The notes under the pieces: generated by a model | What the model was told of the DNA's origin: nothing | Seen by the model: the letters and a program-made list of their open reading frames with translations, nothing else | Databases searched by the model: none | Assembly: GCF_029581195.1 (NCBI RefSeq) | Contig: NZ_CP120737.1 | Location: 5,371,001 to 5,435,000, forward strand | Length of the DNA: 64,000 nucleotides | Direction of reading: 5' to 3' | From: Solwaraspora sp. WMMD791 | GTDB lineage: Bacteria > Actinomycetota > Actinomycetes > Mycobacteriales > Micromonosporaceae | Shown here: piece after piece, positions 27,318 through 35,200 of the stretch | Layout of the letters: every line of letters starts with the position of its first letter | How positions within the stretch are numbered: the first letter of the stretch is position 1 | Translations under genes and position numbers: made by a program

Positions 27318-29297
27318 ATGTACGCACTTGGCATAGACCTCGGTACGACGTTCACGGCGGCGGCGATCTGGCGGGAAGGCCGGGTGGAGACCGTCTCGCT
27401 CGGCGGCCGTAGCGCGGCGATCCCCTCGGTGGTGCTGCTGCGGCAGGACGAGACGTTCCTCACCGGTGAGGCGGCACACCGGCGCGGGCTGTCCGAGCCG
27501 CACCGGGTGGCCCGGGAGTTCAAGCGGCGGCTGGGCGACACCACCCCGCTGCTGCTCGGCGGCGTACCGCAGTCGGCCGAGGCACTGATGTCGCGTCTGC
27601 TCCACGCGGTGGTGGAGGAGGTCGCCCGTCGGGAGGGTGCCCTGCCGGCGTCGATCTGCGTCTCCCACCCGGCCAACTGGGGTCCGTACAAGCTGGACCT
27701 GCTCCGGCAGGCGGTCCGGATGGCCAACCTCGACGTGCCGGTGACCTACACCACCGAGCCGACCGCCGCCGCGGTGAACTACGCCGAGCAGCAGCGGATC
27801 GAGCCGGGTTCGGTCGTCGCCGTCTACGACCTGGGCGGCGGCACGTTCGACGCGGCGGTGCTGCGCAAGACACCCACCGGCTTCGAGATCATGGGCCAGC
27901 CGGAGGGCATCGAGCGGCTCGGCGGGATCGACTTCGACGCCGCGGTGTTCAACCACGTCCGTACCGCGCTCGGCGGCAAACTGGAGGAGCTCGACGAGGA
28001 GGACCCGGCGGCGATCGCCGCCGTGGCCCGGCTGCGCGACGAGTGCATCCAGGCCAAGGAGGCGCTGTCGTCGGACACCGACACCTCGATCCCGGTGCTG
28101 CTGCCCAACATCTCCACCGAGATCCGGCTCACCCGGGCCGAACTCGAGGCGATGGTCCGTCCGGTGCTGCACGGCTCCATCGAGGCGCTGCACCGGGCCG
28201 TACGGTCAGCCGGCTGCTCGCCGGAGCAACTGCACTCGGTGCTGCTGGTCGGCGGTTCGTCGCGGATGCCGATCGTCGCCCAACTGGTCGGCTCGGAGCT
28301 GGGCCGGCCGGTGGCGGTGGACGCGCACCCGAAGTACTCGGTCTCCCTCGGTGCCGCCTGGTTGGCCGCGGCCGACGCGATGGGCCGACAGGGTGCGGGC
28401 CACGCCGCGGTGACCCCGTCGGCTCCTGCCGCCCCGGTGGCACCGACCGCTCCGGTCGCGTCGACGTACCCGGTCGCGTCGCCGCCGGCCGGGACGTACC
28501 CGGTCGCGTCGGCACCGGTCGCGTCGCCGCCGGTCGCGCCGAGCGCCGCCGGCGGCGCGGTGGCCCGGGCGAGCGTCGGTACGACGTACCCCGCGCGGAC
28601 CGAGACCTACGGCTCGGCCGCTTCCGTCGGTGCCGACGACACCTCGGCGGGGCCGTCGCGAGGCGCCGGCGACACCCCGGCGAAGCGTGGGCGCGGCCCG
28701 CTGCTCGTGGCCGCGGCGGTGGTGGTCGTGCTGCTCGCCGGCGGCGGGGTGACCTACGCCCTGACCAGCGGGCAGGACGACGACGGTCAGGTGGCGGCTC
28801 CCGGTGACGGGGCGGCCCCCGGCCAGGGCCAGGAGCAACCGGAGCCGGAGCCGGAGCAGGTCGTCGAGTCGGAGCCGGTCGCGCCGGAGGTTCCGGCCGA
28901 CGAGCAGTGCACGGACGAGATCAAGAGCAACTGGACCTGGGTCTGCCTGACCTCGGCCCGGGTCGCCGAAGGCAAGTTCACCGTCGAGTACGACGCCGAG
29001 TTCGGCGACAACGAGCCGGCTGCCAACGGCGGCTGGCACCTGCACATCTACGGCAGCGACGGCACCAACCCGGCGGACCGGGTGATGGGCACCCACGTCT
29101 CCAGCGCCGAGCAAGGTTTCTGGTACGTCGAGGATCAGCGGCCGTCGGTGATCTGGACCGCTGACCCGGCCTTCGTCAACGCCATCGGCGAGTACCCGAA
29201 GGTGTGCGCCCGGATCGCCAACTCGTCGCACGCCCTGGTGAAGCACGACAACGGCAGCTACACCACCGGCAACTGCGTCAAGATCCGCTGGGAGTAG
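27318..29297 (+). CDS. Membrane-anchored Hsp70-like protein with extracytoplasmic C-terminal domain
   Basis: This 659-residue protein begins with an Hsp70/actin-fold ATPase (1 to about 365): phosphate-1 GIDLGTTFTAAA, YDLGGGTFDAAVL and LVGGSSRMPIV are all intact. There is no substrate-binding domain. Instead there is a Pro/Ala/Val-rich linker with repeated YPVAS (about 375-460), a membrane helix (LLVAAAVVVVLLAGGGV, about 460-480), an acidic stretch and a C-terminal domain of about 140 residues with three Cys. GGAGC precedes ATG 27318. It probably couples cytoplasmic ATP binding to an outer domain. It follows the IniC-like gene, suggesting an envelope-stress role. Confidence 0.85.
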   Translation: MYALGIDLGTTFTAAAIWREGRVETVSLGGRSAAIPSVVLLRQDETFLTGEAAHRRGLSEPHRVAREFKRRLGDTTPLLLGGVPQSAEALMSRLLHAVVEEVARREGALPASICVSHPANWGPYKLDLLRQAVRMANLDVPVTYTTEPTAAAVNYAEQQRIEPGSVVAVYDLGGGTFDAAVLRKTPTGFEIMGQPEGIERLGGIDFDAAVFNHVRTALGGKLEELDEEDPAAIAAVARLRDECIQAKEALSSDTDTSIPVLLPNISTEIRLTRAELEAMVRPVLHGSIEALHRAVRSAGCSPEQLHSVLLVGGSSRMPIVAQLVGSELGRPVAVDAHPKYSVSLGAAWLAAADAMGRQGAGHAAVTPSAPAAPVAPTAPVASTYPVASPPAGTYPVASAPVASPPVAPSAAGGAVARASVGTTYPARTETYGSAASVGADDTSAGPSRGAGDTPAKRGRGPLLVAAAVVVVLLAGGGVTYALTSGQDDDGQVAAPGDGAAPGQGQEQPEPEPEQVVESEPVAPEVPADEQCTDEIKSNWTWVCLTSARVAEGKFTVEYDAEFGDNEPAANGGWHLHIYGSDGTNPADRVMGTHVSSAEQGFWYVEDQRPSVIWTADPAFVNAIGEYPKVCARIANSSHALVKHDNGSYTTGNCVKIRWE

Positions 29298-29316
29298 CGT
29301 CCCGCGCGTTCCGGAC

Positions 29317-29364
29317 CACGGCGGCTGTGCCGGCGACGACCTTGTCGCGGACACAGCCGCCGTG
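29317..29364. terminator. Bidirectional terminator between Hsp70-like and DUF817 genes
   Basis: A perfect 13-bp outer stem (29317-29329 with 29352-29364) encloses a second GCGAC/GTCGC pairing. It lies between convergent genes. Confidence 0.75.
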
Positions 29365-29397
29365 CCGGTGAACTCCGGCCACACGCCGGGGCGCCGG

Positions 29398-30237
29398 TCA
29401 GCCAGATGACCTGGAGACGCTGGGCCGGGGGCGGTCGCCGTACAGCCGCCCCTCGGTCGCCTTCACCGACGCGACCAGGACGAACGACAGGGTCACCAGC
29501 AGCGACCAGGAGCCGAACTTGCTGGCGTGCACGAACGTCCAGACGTGCTCCTGGTCCGGGTAGGTCCAGGCCCCGAGGAACGTGGCGACGTTCTCCGCCA
29601 GCCAGAGGAAGAAACCGGTCAGCACGAACGCCAGCGCCAGCGGCATCCGTAGCCGGGCGTCGTCGACGGTGAAGTGCACCCAGGTACGCCGCAGTGTGAC
29701 CAGCAGCAGCGCGGCGAGGATCCAGCGGACGTCGGGTAGGAAGTGGTGGGTGAAGAAGTTGGCGTACACGGCGACGGCGAGCACGGTCAGCGCGACCGGC
29801 CGGTAGCGGGTCACCCGCAGGTCCAAGCGACGCCATGCCTGACAGATGTACGAGCCGACCGCCGCGTACATGAACCCGGAGTAGAGCGGCACTCCGGCGA
29901 TCTTGGTCAGCGCCTCCTCGGGGTACGACCAGGAGCCGGCCTGCACCTTGAACAGTTCCAGGGCCAGCCCGACCAGGTGGAACCCGGCGATGACGCCGAC
30001 CTCCCGACCGGTTTCCCAGCCGATGCGCCACAGTACGGCCGTCACCGTGATCATGCAGATCAGCAGGGCGTCGTACCGGGGGAGCGGTAGCGGGACGATC
30101 GACGTCAGCGCAAGGCAGGTGAAGACGGCGATCGCGAAGCCGCACGATTTCGCCTCGATCCAGCCGAAGCGCAGCAGCAGTGCGACGCCTCGCCGCAGGC
30201 CTGCTCCGGTCCACACCGCCGCCGTCATGCCCGTCAT
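29398..30237 (-). CDS. DUF817 integral membrane protein
   Basis: This 279-residue protein has about seven to eight hydrophobic helices and the DUF817 core ELFKVQAGSWSYPEEALTK, GVPLYSGFMYAAVGSYICQ (both within the middle third) and FLWLAENVATFLGAW. The family has no established function. GGAGGAGG lies eight bases before ATG 30237, with a second ATG three codons later. The frame extends to 30291 but that segment is not needed. It is divergent from the peptide cluster that follows; the two probably do not belong together, but the shared 295-base gap holds both promoters. Confidence 0.8.
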   Translation of the reverse strand: MTGMTAAVWTGAGLRRGVALLLRFGWIEAKSCGFAIAVFTCLALTSIVPLPLPRYDALLICMITVTAVLWRIGWETGREVGVIAGFHLVGLALELFKVQAGSWSYPEEALTKIAGVPLYSGFMYAAVGSYICQAWRRLDLRVTRYRPVALTVLAVAVYANFFTHHFLPDVRWILAALLLVTLRRTWVHFTVDDARLRMPLALAFVLTGFFLWLAENVATFLGAWTYPDQEHVWTFVHASKFGSWSLLVTLSFVLVASVKATEGRLYGDRPRPSVSRSSG

Positions 30238-30339
30238 GATCCGGCACCTCCTCCGGCGGCGCCACCCTTCCGGCAGGTCACCGCAGGTCACCGCAGGTCT
30301 GCCCGGCCGTCCCCTGGGGATAGATGGCGAATTGGGATG

Positions 30340-30520
30340 GAGGCCGAGATTACCACGATGGTCGTCTAGGTCTGGCGAGTGGCATAAAAGTTATTGATGT
30401 GAATGTAAATAATCAACCAAAACTTATCGTGGTGTAGTGAAGATCTCGATGCTAACATCGGTCAATCGCGAGACTTGTGATCACGGCCCGCGTCATGTCA
30501 ATGCAGTTACTGACGCCCAA
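30340..30520 (+). promoter_or_regulatory. A+T-rich promoter region of the peptide cluster
   Basis: In a genome where most stretches are about 70% G+C, the 60 bases at 30381-30440 are about two-thirds A+T by my count. The region also has a perfect GTGATCAC palindrome (30477-30484) and GATG-CTAA-CATC (30449-30460). I could not fix one -35/-10 pair with confidence. Such islands often bind Lsr2-type silencers in actinobacteria; that is inference. Confidence 0.5.
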
Positions 30521-30531
30521 GGGGGTGTGTA

Positions 30532-30654
30532 ATGGCAAAGTGGGTCAAGCCTGAAATCCGTCCGACGGACTTCGCCGCCGCGATGGCGCTGCCGGGCGCG
30601 TGCGCCTGTGGTTGCAGCGGTGGTGCTGGGGCCGGCGCGGGATCCGGACGCTAA
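30532..30654 (+). CDS. RiPP precursor peptide, 40 residues, CACGC core
   Basis: This short gene runs from ATG 30532 to TAA 30652-30654, with AAGGGGG at ideal distance upstream. The N-terminal leader begins MAKWVKPEIRPTDFA; the W-x-K-P pattern resembles PqqA-type leaders read by PqqD-like domains. The likely core is LPGACACGCSGG followed by a flexible GAGAGAGSGR tail. Three Cys in a CxCxC spacing are obvious acceptors for thioether links formed by the adjacent radical SAM/SPASM enzyme. It is too short for usual ORF thresholds and I do not recognise a named precursor family. The cleavage site is unknown; after PG or AL are guesses. Confidence 0.85.
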   Translation: MAKWVKPEIRPTDFAAAMALPGACACGCSGGAGAGAGSGR

Positions 30655-30703
30655 GGCCGGCCGGCGTCGCTGCGCGGGGAACCAGTTTCTTCGCCTGACG
30701 ACA

Positions 30704-30727
30704 AGTGCTGGCAGACGAGTGCTGGCA
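30704..30727 (+). repeat. Short direct repeat downstream of the precursor gene
   Basis: AGTGCTGGCA occurs at 30704-30713 and again at 30718-30727, just before the hairpin. Its role is unknown. Confidence 0.5.
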
Positions 30728-30732
30728 AAGTT

Positions 30733-30774
30733 GCGGTCGGGTGGTTGCCGCAGGTGTCGGAACCACCCGACCGC
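30733..30774 (+). terminator. Perfect 14-bp hairpin between precursor and maturase (attenuator candidate)
   Basis: Arms 30733-30746 and 30761-30774 pair perfectly around a 14-base loop. There is no T run. Placed right after the precursor gene and before the maturase start, it likely lets the precursor mRNA accumulate above the maturase mRNA, either as a leaky terminator or as a 3'-end stabiliser after processing. Confidence 0.75.
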
Positions 30775-30804
30775 TTCCACTCCCACTCCCAATAGGTGGT
30801 GATC

Positions 30805-32277
30805 ATGCTTGTCGGGTCCCTGTCGTCCAACTCGGTTCCGGCGGATCTTGTCTATTTCCGGGACGGCGGTCGCAATCTTGTCGTCAATCCTGAGATAGGT
30901 GCCTGGCAGGTCCTGGACGAATTCGAGATCGAGGTACTGCGGCGGCTGGCGAACGACCTCCCGCTCGGCGGGGATGAGCAGGACCGAACGGAGCGCCTCC
31001 TCGCCAGGTTGGTAATGGCGCGGCTGGTCTATCTGCCCGGCCAGCGGCCTGAATTGCGTCAGGTCGACGCGCCGCTGAAACTTGTCTACTACGCGATCAC
31101 CGACGGATGCAATCTGCGCTGCCCGTACTGCTACGCCTCGTCCGAGAAGCGGCTGCCGGGCGAACTCGACACCCAGGAGTCGCTCGACCTGGTCGAACAG
31201 TCCGCAGACATGGGCGCCAGGACGATCATCTTCACCGGTGGAGAGCCGATGTTGCGTCGGGACCTCTTCGAGGTCGCCGGCCGGGTCCGGGAACTCGGAA
31301 TGCAGGCGAACATCATCACCAACGCGACGCTCATCCGTAAGCCGGAAACCGCCCGGCGGGTCGCGGAAACGTTCGTCGGGGTAACCGTCAGCATCGACGG
31401 GGGAACGGCCAAGACCCACGAGCGGACCCGGGGCGTGGGTACCTTCGCCAAGACCGTCGACGCCCTGCGGATGCTCAACACCTTCGGCGTACGCCCGATG
31501 ATCAATCACGTGGTCTCCGAGGACAACGTCGGTGAACTCGCCGACCTGTCGGTCCTCTTCGCGGACATCGACGTCGCGCATGTCCGCCTGATGCATCACA
31601 GCGGTCTCGGTAGGGGCGCGACCGACGACTCGTCGTTCGGTTGGTCCGGCTACCAGACCGCACACCGGTTCGTCTGGACCGATCCACGTGCACGGAACCT
31701 GTTGCCCGATGGTCCGCTCGGACAGCGATCGTGCGACACGAAAATCAACTGCGGCATCGGCGGCAACGAGATATACGTCAACTCCCTCGGCGACGTGTAT
31801 CCGTGCAAGCTCGTCACCGAACGCCACCACAAGGTCGGCAACATCCGCAGCACCGGACTACGGGAGCTGTTCGGGTCGCCGATGCTCGCCGATCTGCGGA
31901 CGAGCGCCGTCTTCGCCGGCGACAATCTCGCCGACTGCCGACGCTGCTACATCCGTGGGGCGTGCGCGGGTGGCTGCCGGGCGTACCACATGGCCGCGAC
32001 GGGTGATCTGAAGCGCAACTCGCGAGCGCTGTGCCGGGTGCTGCGGCACCAGATGATCACGTCGATGTGGGTCGCGGCCGGAGCCGGTCGCGAGACCGTA
32101 CTGAGCAACGAGGACGAGGCGTTCCTGCCACTGATGATCGCGACCGGAAGCGTGCACCCCGTGTACGAGGACTGGAAGAAGGAAGCCGCCCTGCTCACCT
32201 CGCCCGTCGGCGGCTCGACTGAGCCGCCGCCCGCGCACCGGCGGCAGCTGCCGGTCACGGCTGTCCGGAGGTCGTGA
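30805..32277 (+). CDS. Radical SAM/SPASM peptide maturase
   Basis: This 490-residue enzyme should install crosslinks in the adjacent precursor. Residues 1-88 are an N-terminal domain that may be a peptide-recognition (RRE-like) fold. The [4Fe-4S]-SAM motif is CNLRCPYC (C102, C106, C109) and the SAM-binding GGEP is at 145-148. A C-terminal SPASM region (about 310-395) has Cys-rich CDTKINCGIGG, YPCKL, CRRCYIRGACAGGC for two auxiliary clusters. AGGTGG is best placed for ATG 30805, though GTG 30796 and 30799 are in frame. Its TGA overlaps the PqqD-like ATG. Reaction type (sactionine, ranthionine or other) cannot be told. Confidence 0.93.
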   Translation: MLVGSLSSNSVPADLVYFRDGGRNLVVNPEIGAWQVLDEFEIEVLRRLANDLPLGGDEQDRTERLLARLVMARLVYLPGQRPELRQVDAPLKLVYYAITDGCNLRCPYCYASSEKRLPGELDTQESLDLVEQSADMGARTIIFTGGEPMLRRDLFEVAGRVRELGMQANIITNATLIRKPETARRVAETFVGVTVSIDGGTAKTHERTRGVGTFAKTVDALRMLNTFGVRPMINHVVSEDNVGELADLSVLFADIDVAHVRLMHHSGLGRGATDDSSFGWSGYQTAHRFVWTDPRARNLLPDGPLGQRSCDTKINCGIGGNEIYVNSLGDVYPCKLVTERHHKVGNIRSTGLRELFGSPMLADLRTSAVFAGDNLADCRRCYIRGACAGGCRAYHMAATGDLKRNSRALCRVLRHQMITSMWVAAGAGRETVLSNEDEAFLPLMIATGSVHPVYEDWKKEAALLTSPVGGSTEPPPAHRRQLPVTAVRRS

Positions 32278-32582
32278 TGGGGTGGGTGGTCAGTCCCAAC
32301 GTCGTCTGGGTCGATTCGCCGGACGAGATCCAGCTCTACGACACCACAGCCGGAGAGTTCCAGACCCTCAACGCCACCGCGGCGGCCATCTGGCGACAGC
32401 TGGTCAAGACCGGCGACGAAGACGCCGTCGTGGCCGGTCTGGCCGAGGAATTCGGAGCAGAGGATGACAACCAACGCGGCCTCATCGCCGACGACACTGG
32501 TCGGTTCATCGAGCAACTCGCAGCGCAGGGCCTCATCCGCGCCGAGCCTTCCCGCCCGGACCCCTCCGCCGCCGGCACCTGA
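32277..32582 (+). CDS. PqqD-like RiPP recognition protein
   Basis: This 101-residue protein shows the PqqD pattern: a short beta N-terminus (VVWVDSPDEIQLYDTTAGEF, with the usual turn), LNATAAAIWRQL (matching the family's 'LN.TA..IW.L'), then two helices ending in LAAQGLI. Such proteins bind the leader and present it to the radical SAM enzyme. GGAGG stands five bases before ATG 32277; the start overlaps the maturase stop (TGATG). The 3' end overlaps the peptidase gene by 119 bases. Identification is firm at family level; the partner is inferred from the operon. Confidence 0.9.
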   Translation: MGWVVSPNVVWVDSPDEIQLYDTTAGEFQTLNATAAAIWRQLVKTGDEDAVVAGLAEEFGAEDDNQRGLIADDTGRFIEQLAAQGLIRAEPSRPDPSAAGT

Positions 32583-33381
32583 GCCGGCCGGTGCCGTCCC
32601 GATCGATCTCATCGTGCAGGGGCTACGGAAGTTCGGCTGCGTCACGGTGCCGGTCAGCGGCCGCAGTATGCAACCCACTCTCCAGTCGGGCGAGCGAGTC
32701 CAGGTCCACCCTGTGCCGGAGAGCGGGCTGCGCCCCGGTGACGTCGTGGCGGTGCGCTACCGCGACCAGTTGGTGCTGCACCGCGTACACGCGCTCGTCG
32801 ACGGCTGGGTGACGACGGCGGGCGACAGCCGCGACCTGTTCGACCCGCCGATGCCGGTGGCGGACGTCGTCGGTGTCGTCCCCGGGATCGCCGCCCGCCC
32901 CGCGCCCCGCCGGTGGCCGCCCGCCGACCGGACCGCCCCGTCGGCCGCCGCCGTCGACCCGCCGGTGACCGTCTGGGTCATCAGCGACGATCCGTCCAGC
33001 GGGCCGCCGCCGGGCCTGCCGGCCGGGTGGCGGGTGCGGTTCCGGCCGGCGTACGGCATCGGAGTGGACGCCGGGGTCCTGGCCGAGCTGCGGGCGGAGC
33101 TGGCCGACCGGCCCTGCGTCGGGGTCACCGAGCATGCGGTACACGCCGTCGACGAGGTCGTCGACGGGCCGCTGCCCTCCGGTACGCAGATCGTCGTCGG
33201 TGGTTCCTTCGGCCAGCTCGACGACGATCTTCCCGGGTACCTCATCCCGCCGGAACTGGCCGAGGTACGGGTGCGGTGCGGACCGCCCCGGGTCCGCGTT
33301 TCCCCACTGACCGCGCTTTCGGCCGTGCTCCGGGCGGCGGCGGGCCCGGCCCCGATCCGAACCACTGGTGGAGGCAGCTGA
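32464..33381 (+). CDS. S24/S26-like serine peptidase (leader processing candidate), with unknown C-terminal domain
   Basis: This 305-residue protein has a signal-peptidase-like core at about 45-140: VPVSGRSMQPTLQSGERV with nucleophile Ser68, and VLHRVHAL with His106 where bacterial signal peptidases have Lys, as in Sec11/SipW-type enzymes. There is no clear membrane helix, unlike SipW, so it may act in the cytoplasm on the modified peptide. Residues from about 160 form a second domain I do not recognise. ATG 32464 has a good GGAG but its first 45 residues are Ser/Pro-rich and overlap the PqqD-like gene by 119 bases; a later GTG at the LIVQ segment is possible. Its stop overlaps the ATPase start. 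Confidence 0.78.
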   Translation: MTTNAASSPTTLVGSSSNSQRRASSAPSLPARTPPPPAPEPAGAVPIDLIVQGLRKFGCVTVPVSGRSMQPTLQSGERVQVHPVPESGLRPGDVVAVRYRDQLVLHRVHALVDGWVTTAGDSRDLFDPPMPVADVVGVVPGIAARPAPRRWPPADRTAPSAAAVDPPVTVWVISDDPSSGPPPGLPAGWRVRFRPAYGIGVDAGVLAELRAELADRPCVGVTEHAVHAVDEVVDGPLPSGTQIVVGGSFGQLDDDLPGYLIPPELAEVRVRCGPPRVRVSPLTALSAVLRAAAGPAPIRTTGGGS

Positions 33382-34331
33382 TGACCGCGATCGTCGTCGC
33401 CGCCGGACTGACGAAGAAGTACCAGGCCATGTCCCGTCCGGCGCTGTCGGACATCACGTTCACCCTCGACCAGGGGGAGGTGATCGGCCTGCTCGGCCCG
33501 AACGGGGCCGGAAAGACGACCCTGGTGAAACTCATGTGCGGCATCACGTCCCGGTCGGCGGGTGCGCTGACGGTGTGCGGTGGGGACCCGATCGCCGACG
33601 CGGCAACGGTGAAGCAGGCGATCGCCGCCGTGCACCAGTCAGGGCCGATGGACAACATGCTGCCCGCGATCGACCAGGTGCGCATCGCGGCGGCGTTCCG
33701 CGGGCTGCGCTGGCGTGACGTGCGGCACCGGGTCGACGAGATGCTGTCCCTGTTCGACCTGCAGGAGGTCGCCGGGCAGTTGGCCTTCACCCTCTCCGGC
33801 GGGCAGCGGCGGCGGCTGCAACTCGTTCGGGCGTTGCTCACCGTGCCGAGTCTGCTGATCCTCGACGAGCCCTCCGCCGGGCTCGACGTGCAGGGGCGGC
33901 GGCAGATGTGGGAACTGATCGCGAAGCTGAACGTCGAGCACGGCACCACGATCATCTGGACCAGTCACTACATCGAGGAGATCGAACGGAACTGCTCCCG
34001 GGTGCTGATCATCGACCGGGGGAGACTGTCCGCCGACGACGCGCCCGCCACGTTGGTCGCCACGTACGGCAAACAGTCGGTCCTGGTGCGGCTGCCGGAC
34101 GTGGAGGATCGTGACCGGCTGCAGGCACTGCTCCCGGCGGCACGCGTCACCACCGCCGACGAGGCCGCCTTCACCCTCGATGCCGCTGGGGTCGACGACC
34201 ATCTGCCCAGCGTGATCGACCTCGTTCGAGGCGCTGCGGTACGGGGCGCCACGATCGAGTTCCGTACCCCGTCACTCGAAGATGCCTACGTCGCCCTGGT
34301 CGACCAGGGCCGGGAAGGTGTGACCGCGTGA
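33381..34331 (+). CDS. ABC exporter ATPase of the peptide cluster
   Basis: This 316-residue ABC-2-type ATPase has Walker A GPNGAGKTTLV near 45, signature LSGGQRRRLQLVRALL, Walker B SLLILDEPSAGLD and a switch His in WTSHYIEEIE. About 90 further residues form the usual C-terminal extension. ATG 33381 overlaps the peptidase TGA, and the GTG of the permease overlaps its own TGA (GTGA). It would power export of the finished peptide or give immunity to it. Cargo is inferred from the cluster. Confidence 0.9.
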   Translation: MTAIVVAAGLTKKYQAMSRPALSDITFTLDQGEVIGLLGPNGAGKTTLVKLMCGITSRSAGALTVCGGDPIADAATVKQAIAAVHQSGPMDNMLPAIDQVRIAAAFRGLRWRDVRHRVDEMLSLFDLQEVAGQLAFTLSGGQRRRLQLVRALLTVPSLLILDEPSAGLDVQGRRQMWELIAKLNVEHGTTIIWTSHYIEEIERNCSRVLIIDRGRLSADDAPATLVATYGKQSVLVRLPDVEDRDRLQALLPAARVTTADEAAFTLDAAGVDDHLPSVIDLVRGAAVRGATIEFRTPSLEDAYVALVDQGREGVTA

Positions 34332-35200
34332 ACGCCACGACACCGTCGACCGGATCGGCGCTGGTCGCGCCCACCCGAAGCGGGCCGTCTCCGGTCACGC
34401 CGTCCGCCCGCCGGGTCGACCGGGTGCGGCCGCGTGGCCGCAGCGGTCTGCGGGCGATCGTCTACCGCGAGTTCCTGCTGTTGACCCGCAACCGCACCAA
34501 CCTGTTGCTGGCGGTCCTGCCGACCGCCATCTACCTGCTGCTGTTCGCCACGTCGCTGACGAATCTGGTCGGCAGCGTGACCTACCAGGGGATCGACGTC
34601 GGGTACGCCGAGTTCGCCATTCCCGCGATCATGCTGTCGTCGATGCTCGCCGCGACCACGACCACCGGGACGTCCCTGTTCCAGGAGGAGATGGGCGGGA
34701 TGGCGGTCGAGCTGTGGTCCTATCCGATGAGCCGGGCGGGCTACATCGCGGGGAAGATCCTCGCCACCACCGGACTGGTGATCGCGCAGAGCCTCGCCGC
34801 CCTGCTCGTCGGCGTGCTGTTGTTCGACCTGGGCTGGCCGTTGGCCAACTGGGCCGCCCTCGGGGCGGGCACGGTCGTGGTGTCGCTGACGTTCAACGGC
34901 CTCTATCTGCTGTTCGCGTCACTCGTGCGCGACTTCCAGCGGTTCATGGTGCTGATCAACGTGCTCGGGCCGTTCCTGCTCTTCTCCAGCCCGTCGTTCT
35001 ACCCGGTGGAGCAGATGCCGGACGTGCTCCGATGGCTGTCGGTGGTGAACCCGGTCACCTACGGCATCTCCTGCCTGCGTGGCGGTGCGCTGTTCGGCTG
35101 GCAGGCGATGTGGCCGACCGCGCTCGGCATGCTGGCCGCCGCCGCCGTCCTGTTCGCGGCGATCTCAGTCGTGCTGACCCGCCGGGTGCGGGAACTGTGA
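34328..35200 (+). CDS. ABC-2 exporter permease of the peptide cluster
   Basis: This 290-residue permease has a basic, Ser/Pro-rich N-terminal tail of about 45 residues and then six membrane helices, with the ABC-2 signature region VINVLGPFLLFSSPSFYPVEQMP before the last two. GTG 34328 overlaps the ATPase stop by four bases. It completes the exporter and ends the operon; a weak hairpin (GGGTCG/CGACCC, 35204-35223) follows. The tail is longer than usual for the family. Confidence 0.88.
   Translation: MNATTPSTGSALVAPTRSGPSPVTPSARRVDRVRPRGRSGLRAIVYREFLLLTRNRTNLLLAVLPTAIYLLLFATSLTNLVGSVTYQGIDVGYAEFAIPAIMLSSMLAATTTTGTSLFQEEMGGMAVELWSYPMSRAGYIAGKILATTGLVIAQSLAALLVGVLLFDLGWPLANWAALGAGTVVVSLTFNGLYLLFASLVRDFQRFMVLINVLGPFLLFSSPSFYPVEQMPDVLRWLSVVNPVTYGISCLRGGALFGWQAMWPTALGMLAAAAVLFAAISVVLTRRVREL

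Noticed and set aside
30493..31830. 445-codon minus-strand frame over the peptide cluster
   Set aside because: It covers the maturase and precursor in antisense; the plus strand has the radical SAM motifs, ribosome sites and overlapping starts.
32464..32582. The overlap of peptidase and PqqD-like genes as a sequencing frameshift
   Set aside because: The PqqD-like protein is complete and of normal length, and the peptidase core starts after the overlap; both frames keep good codon use in their own domains.
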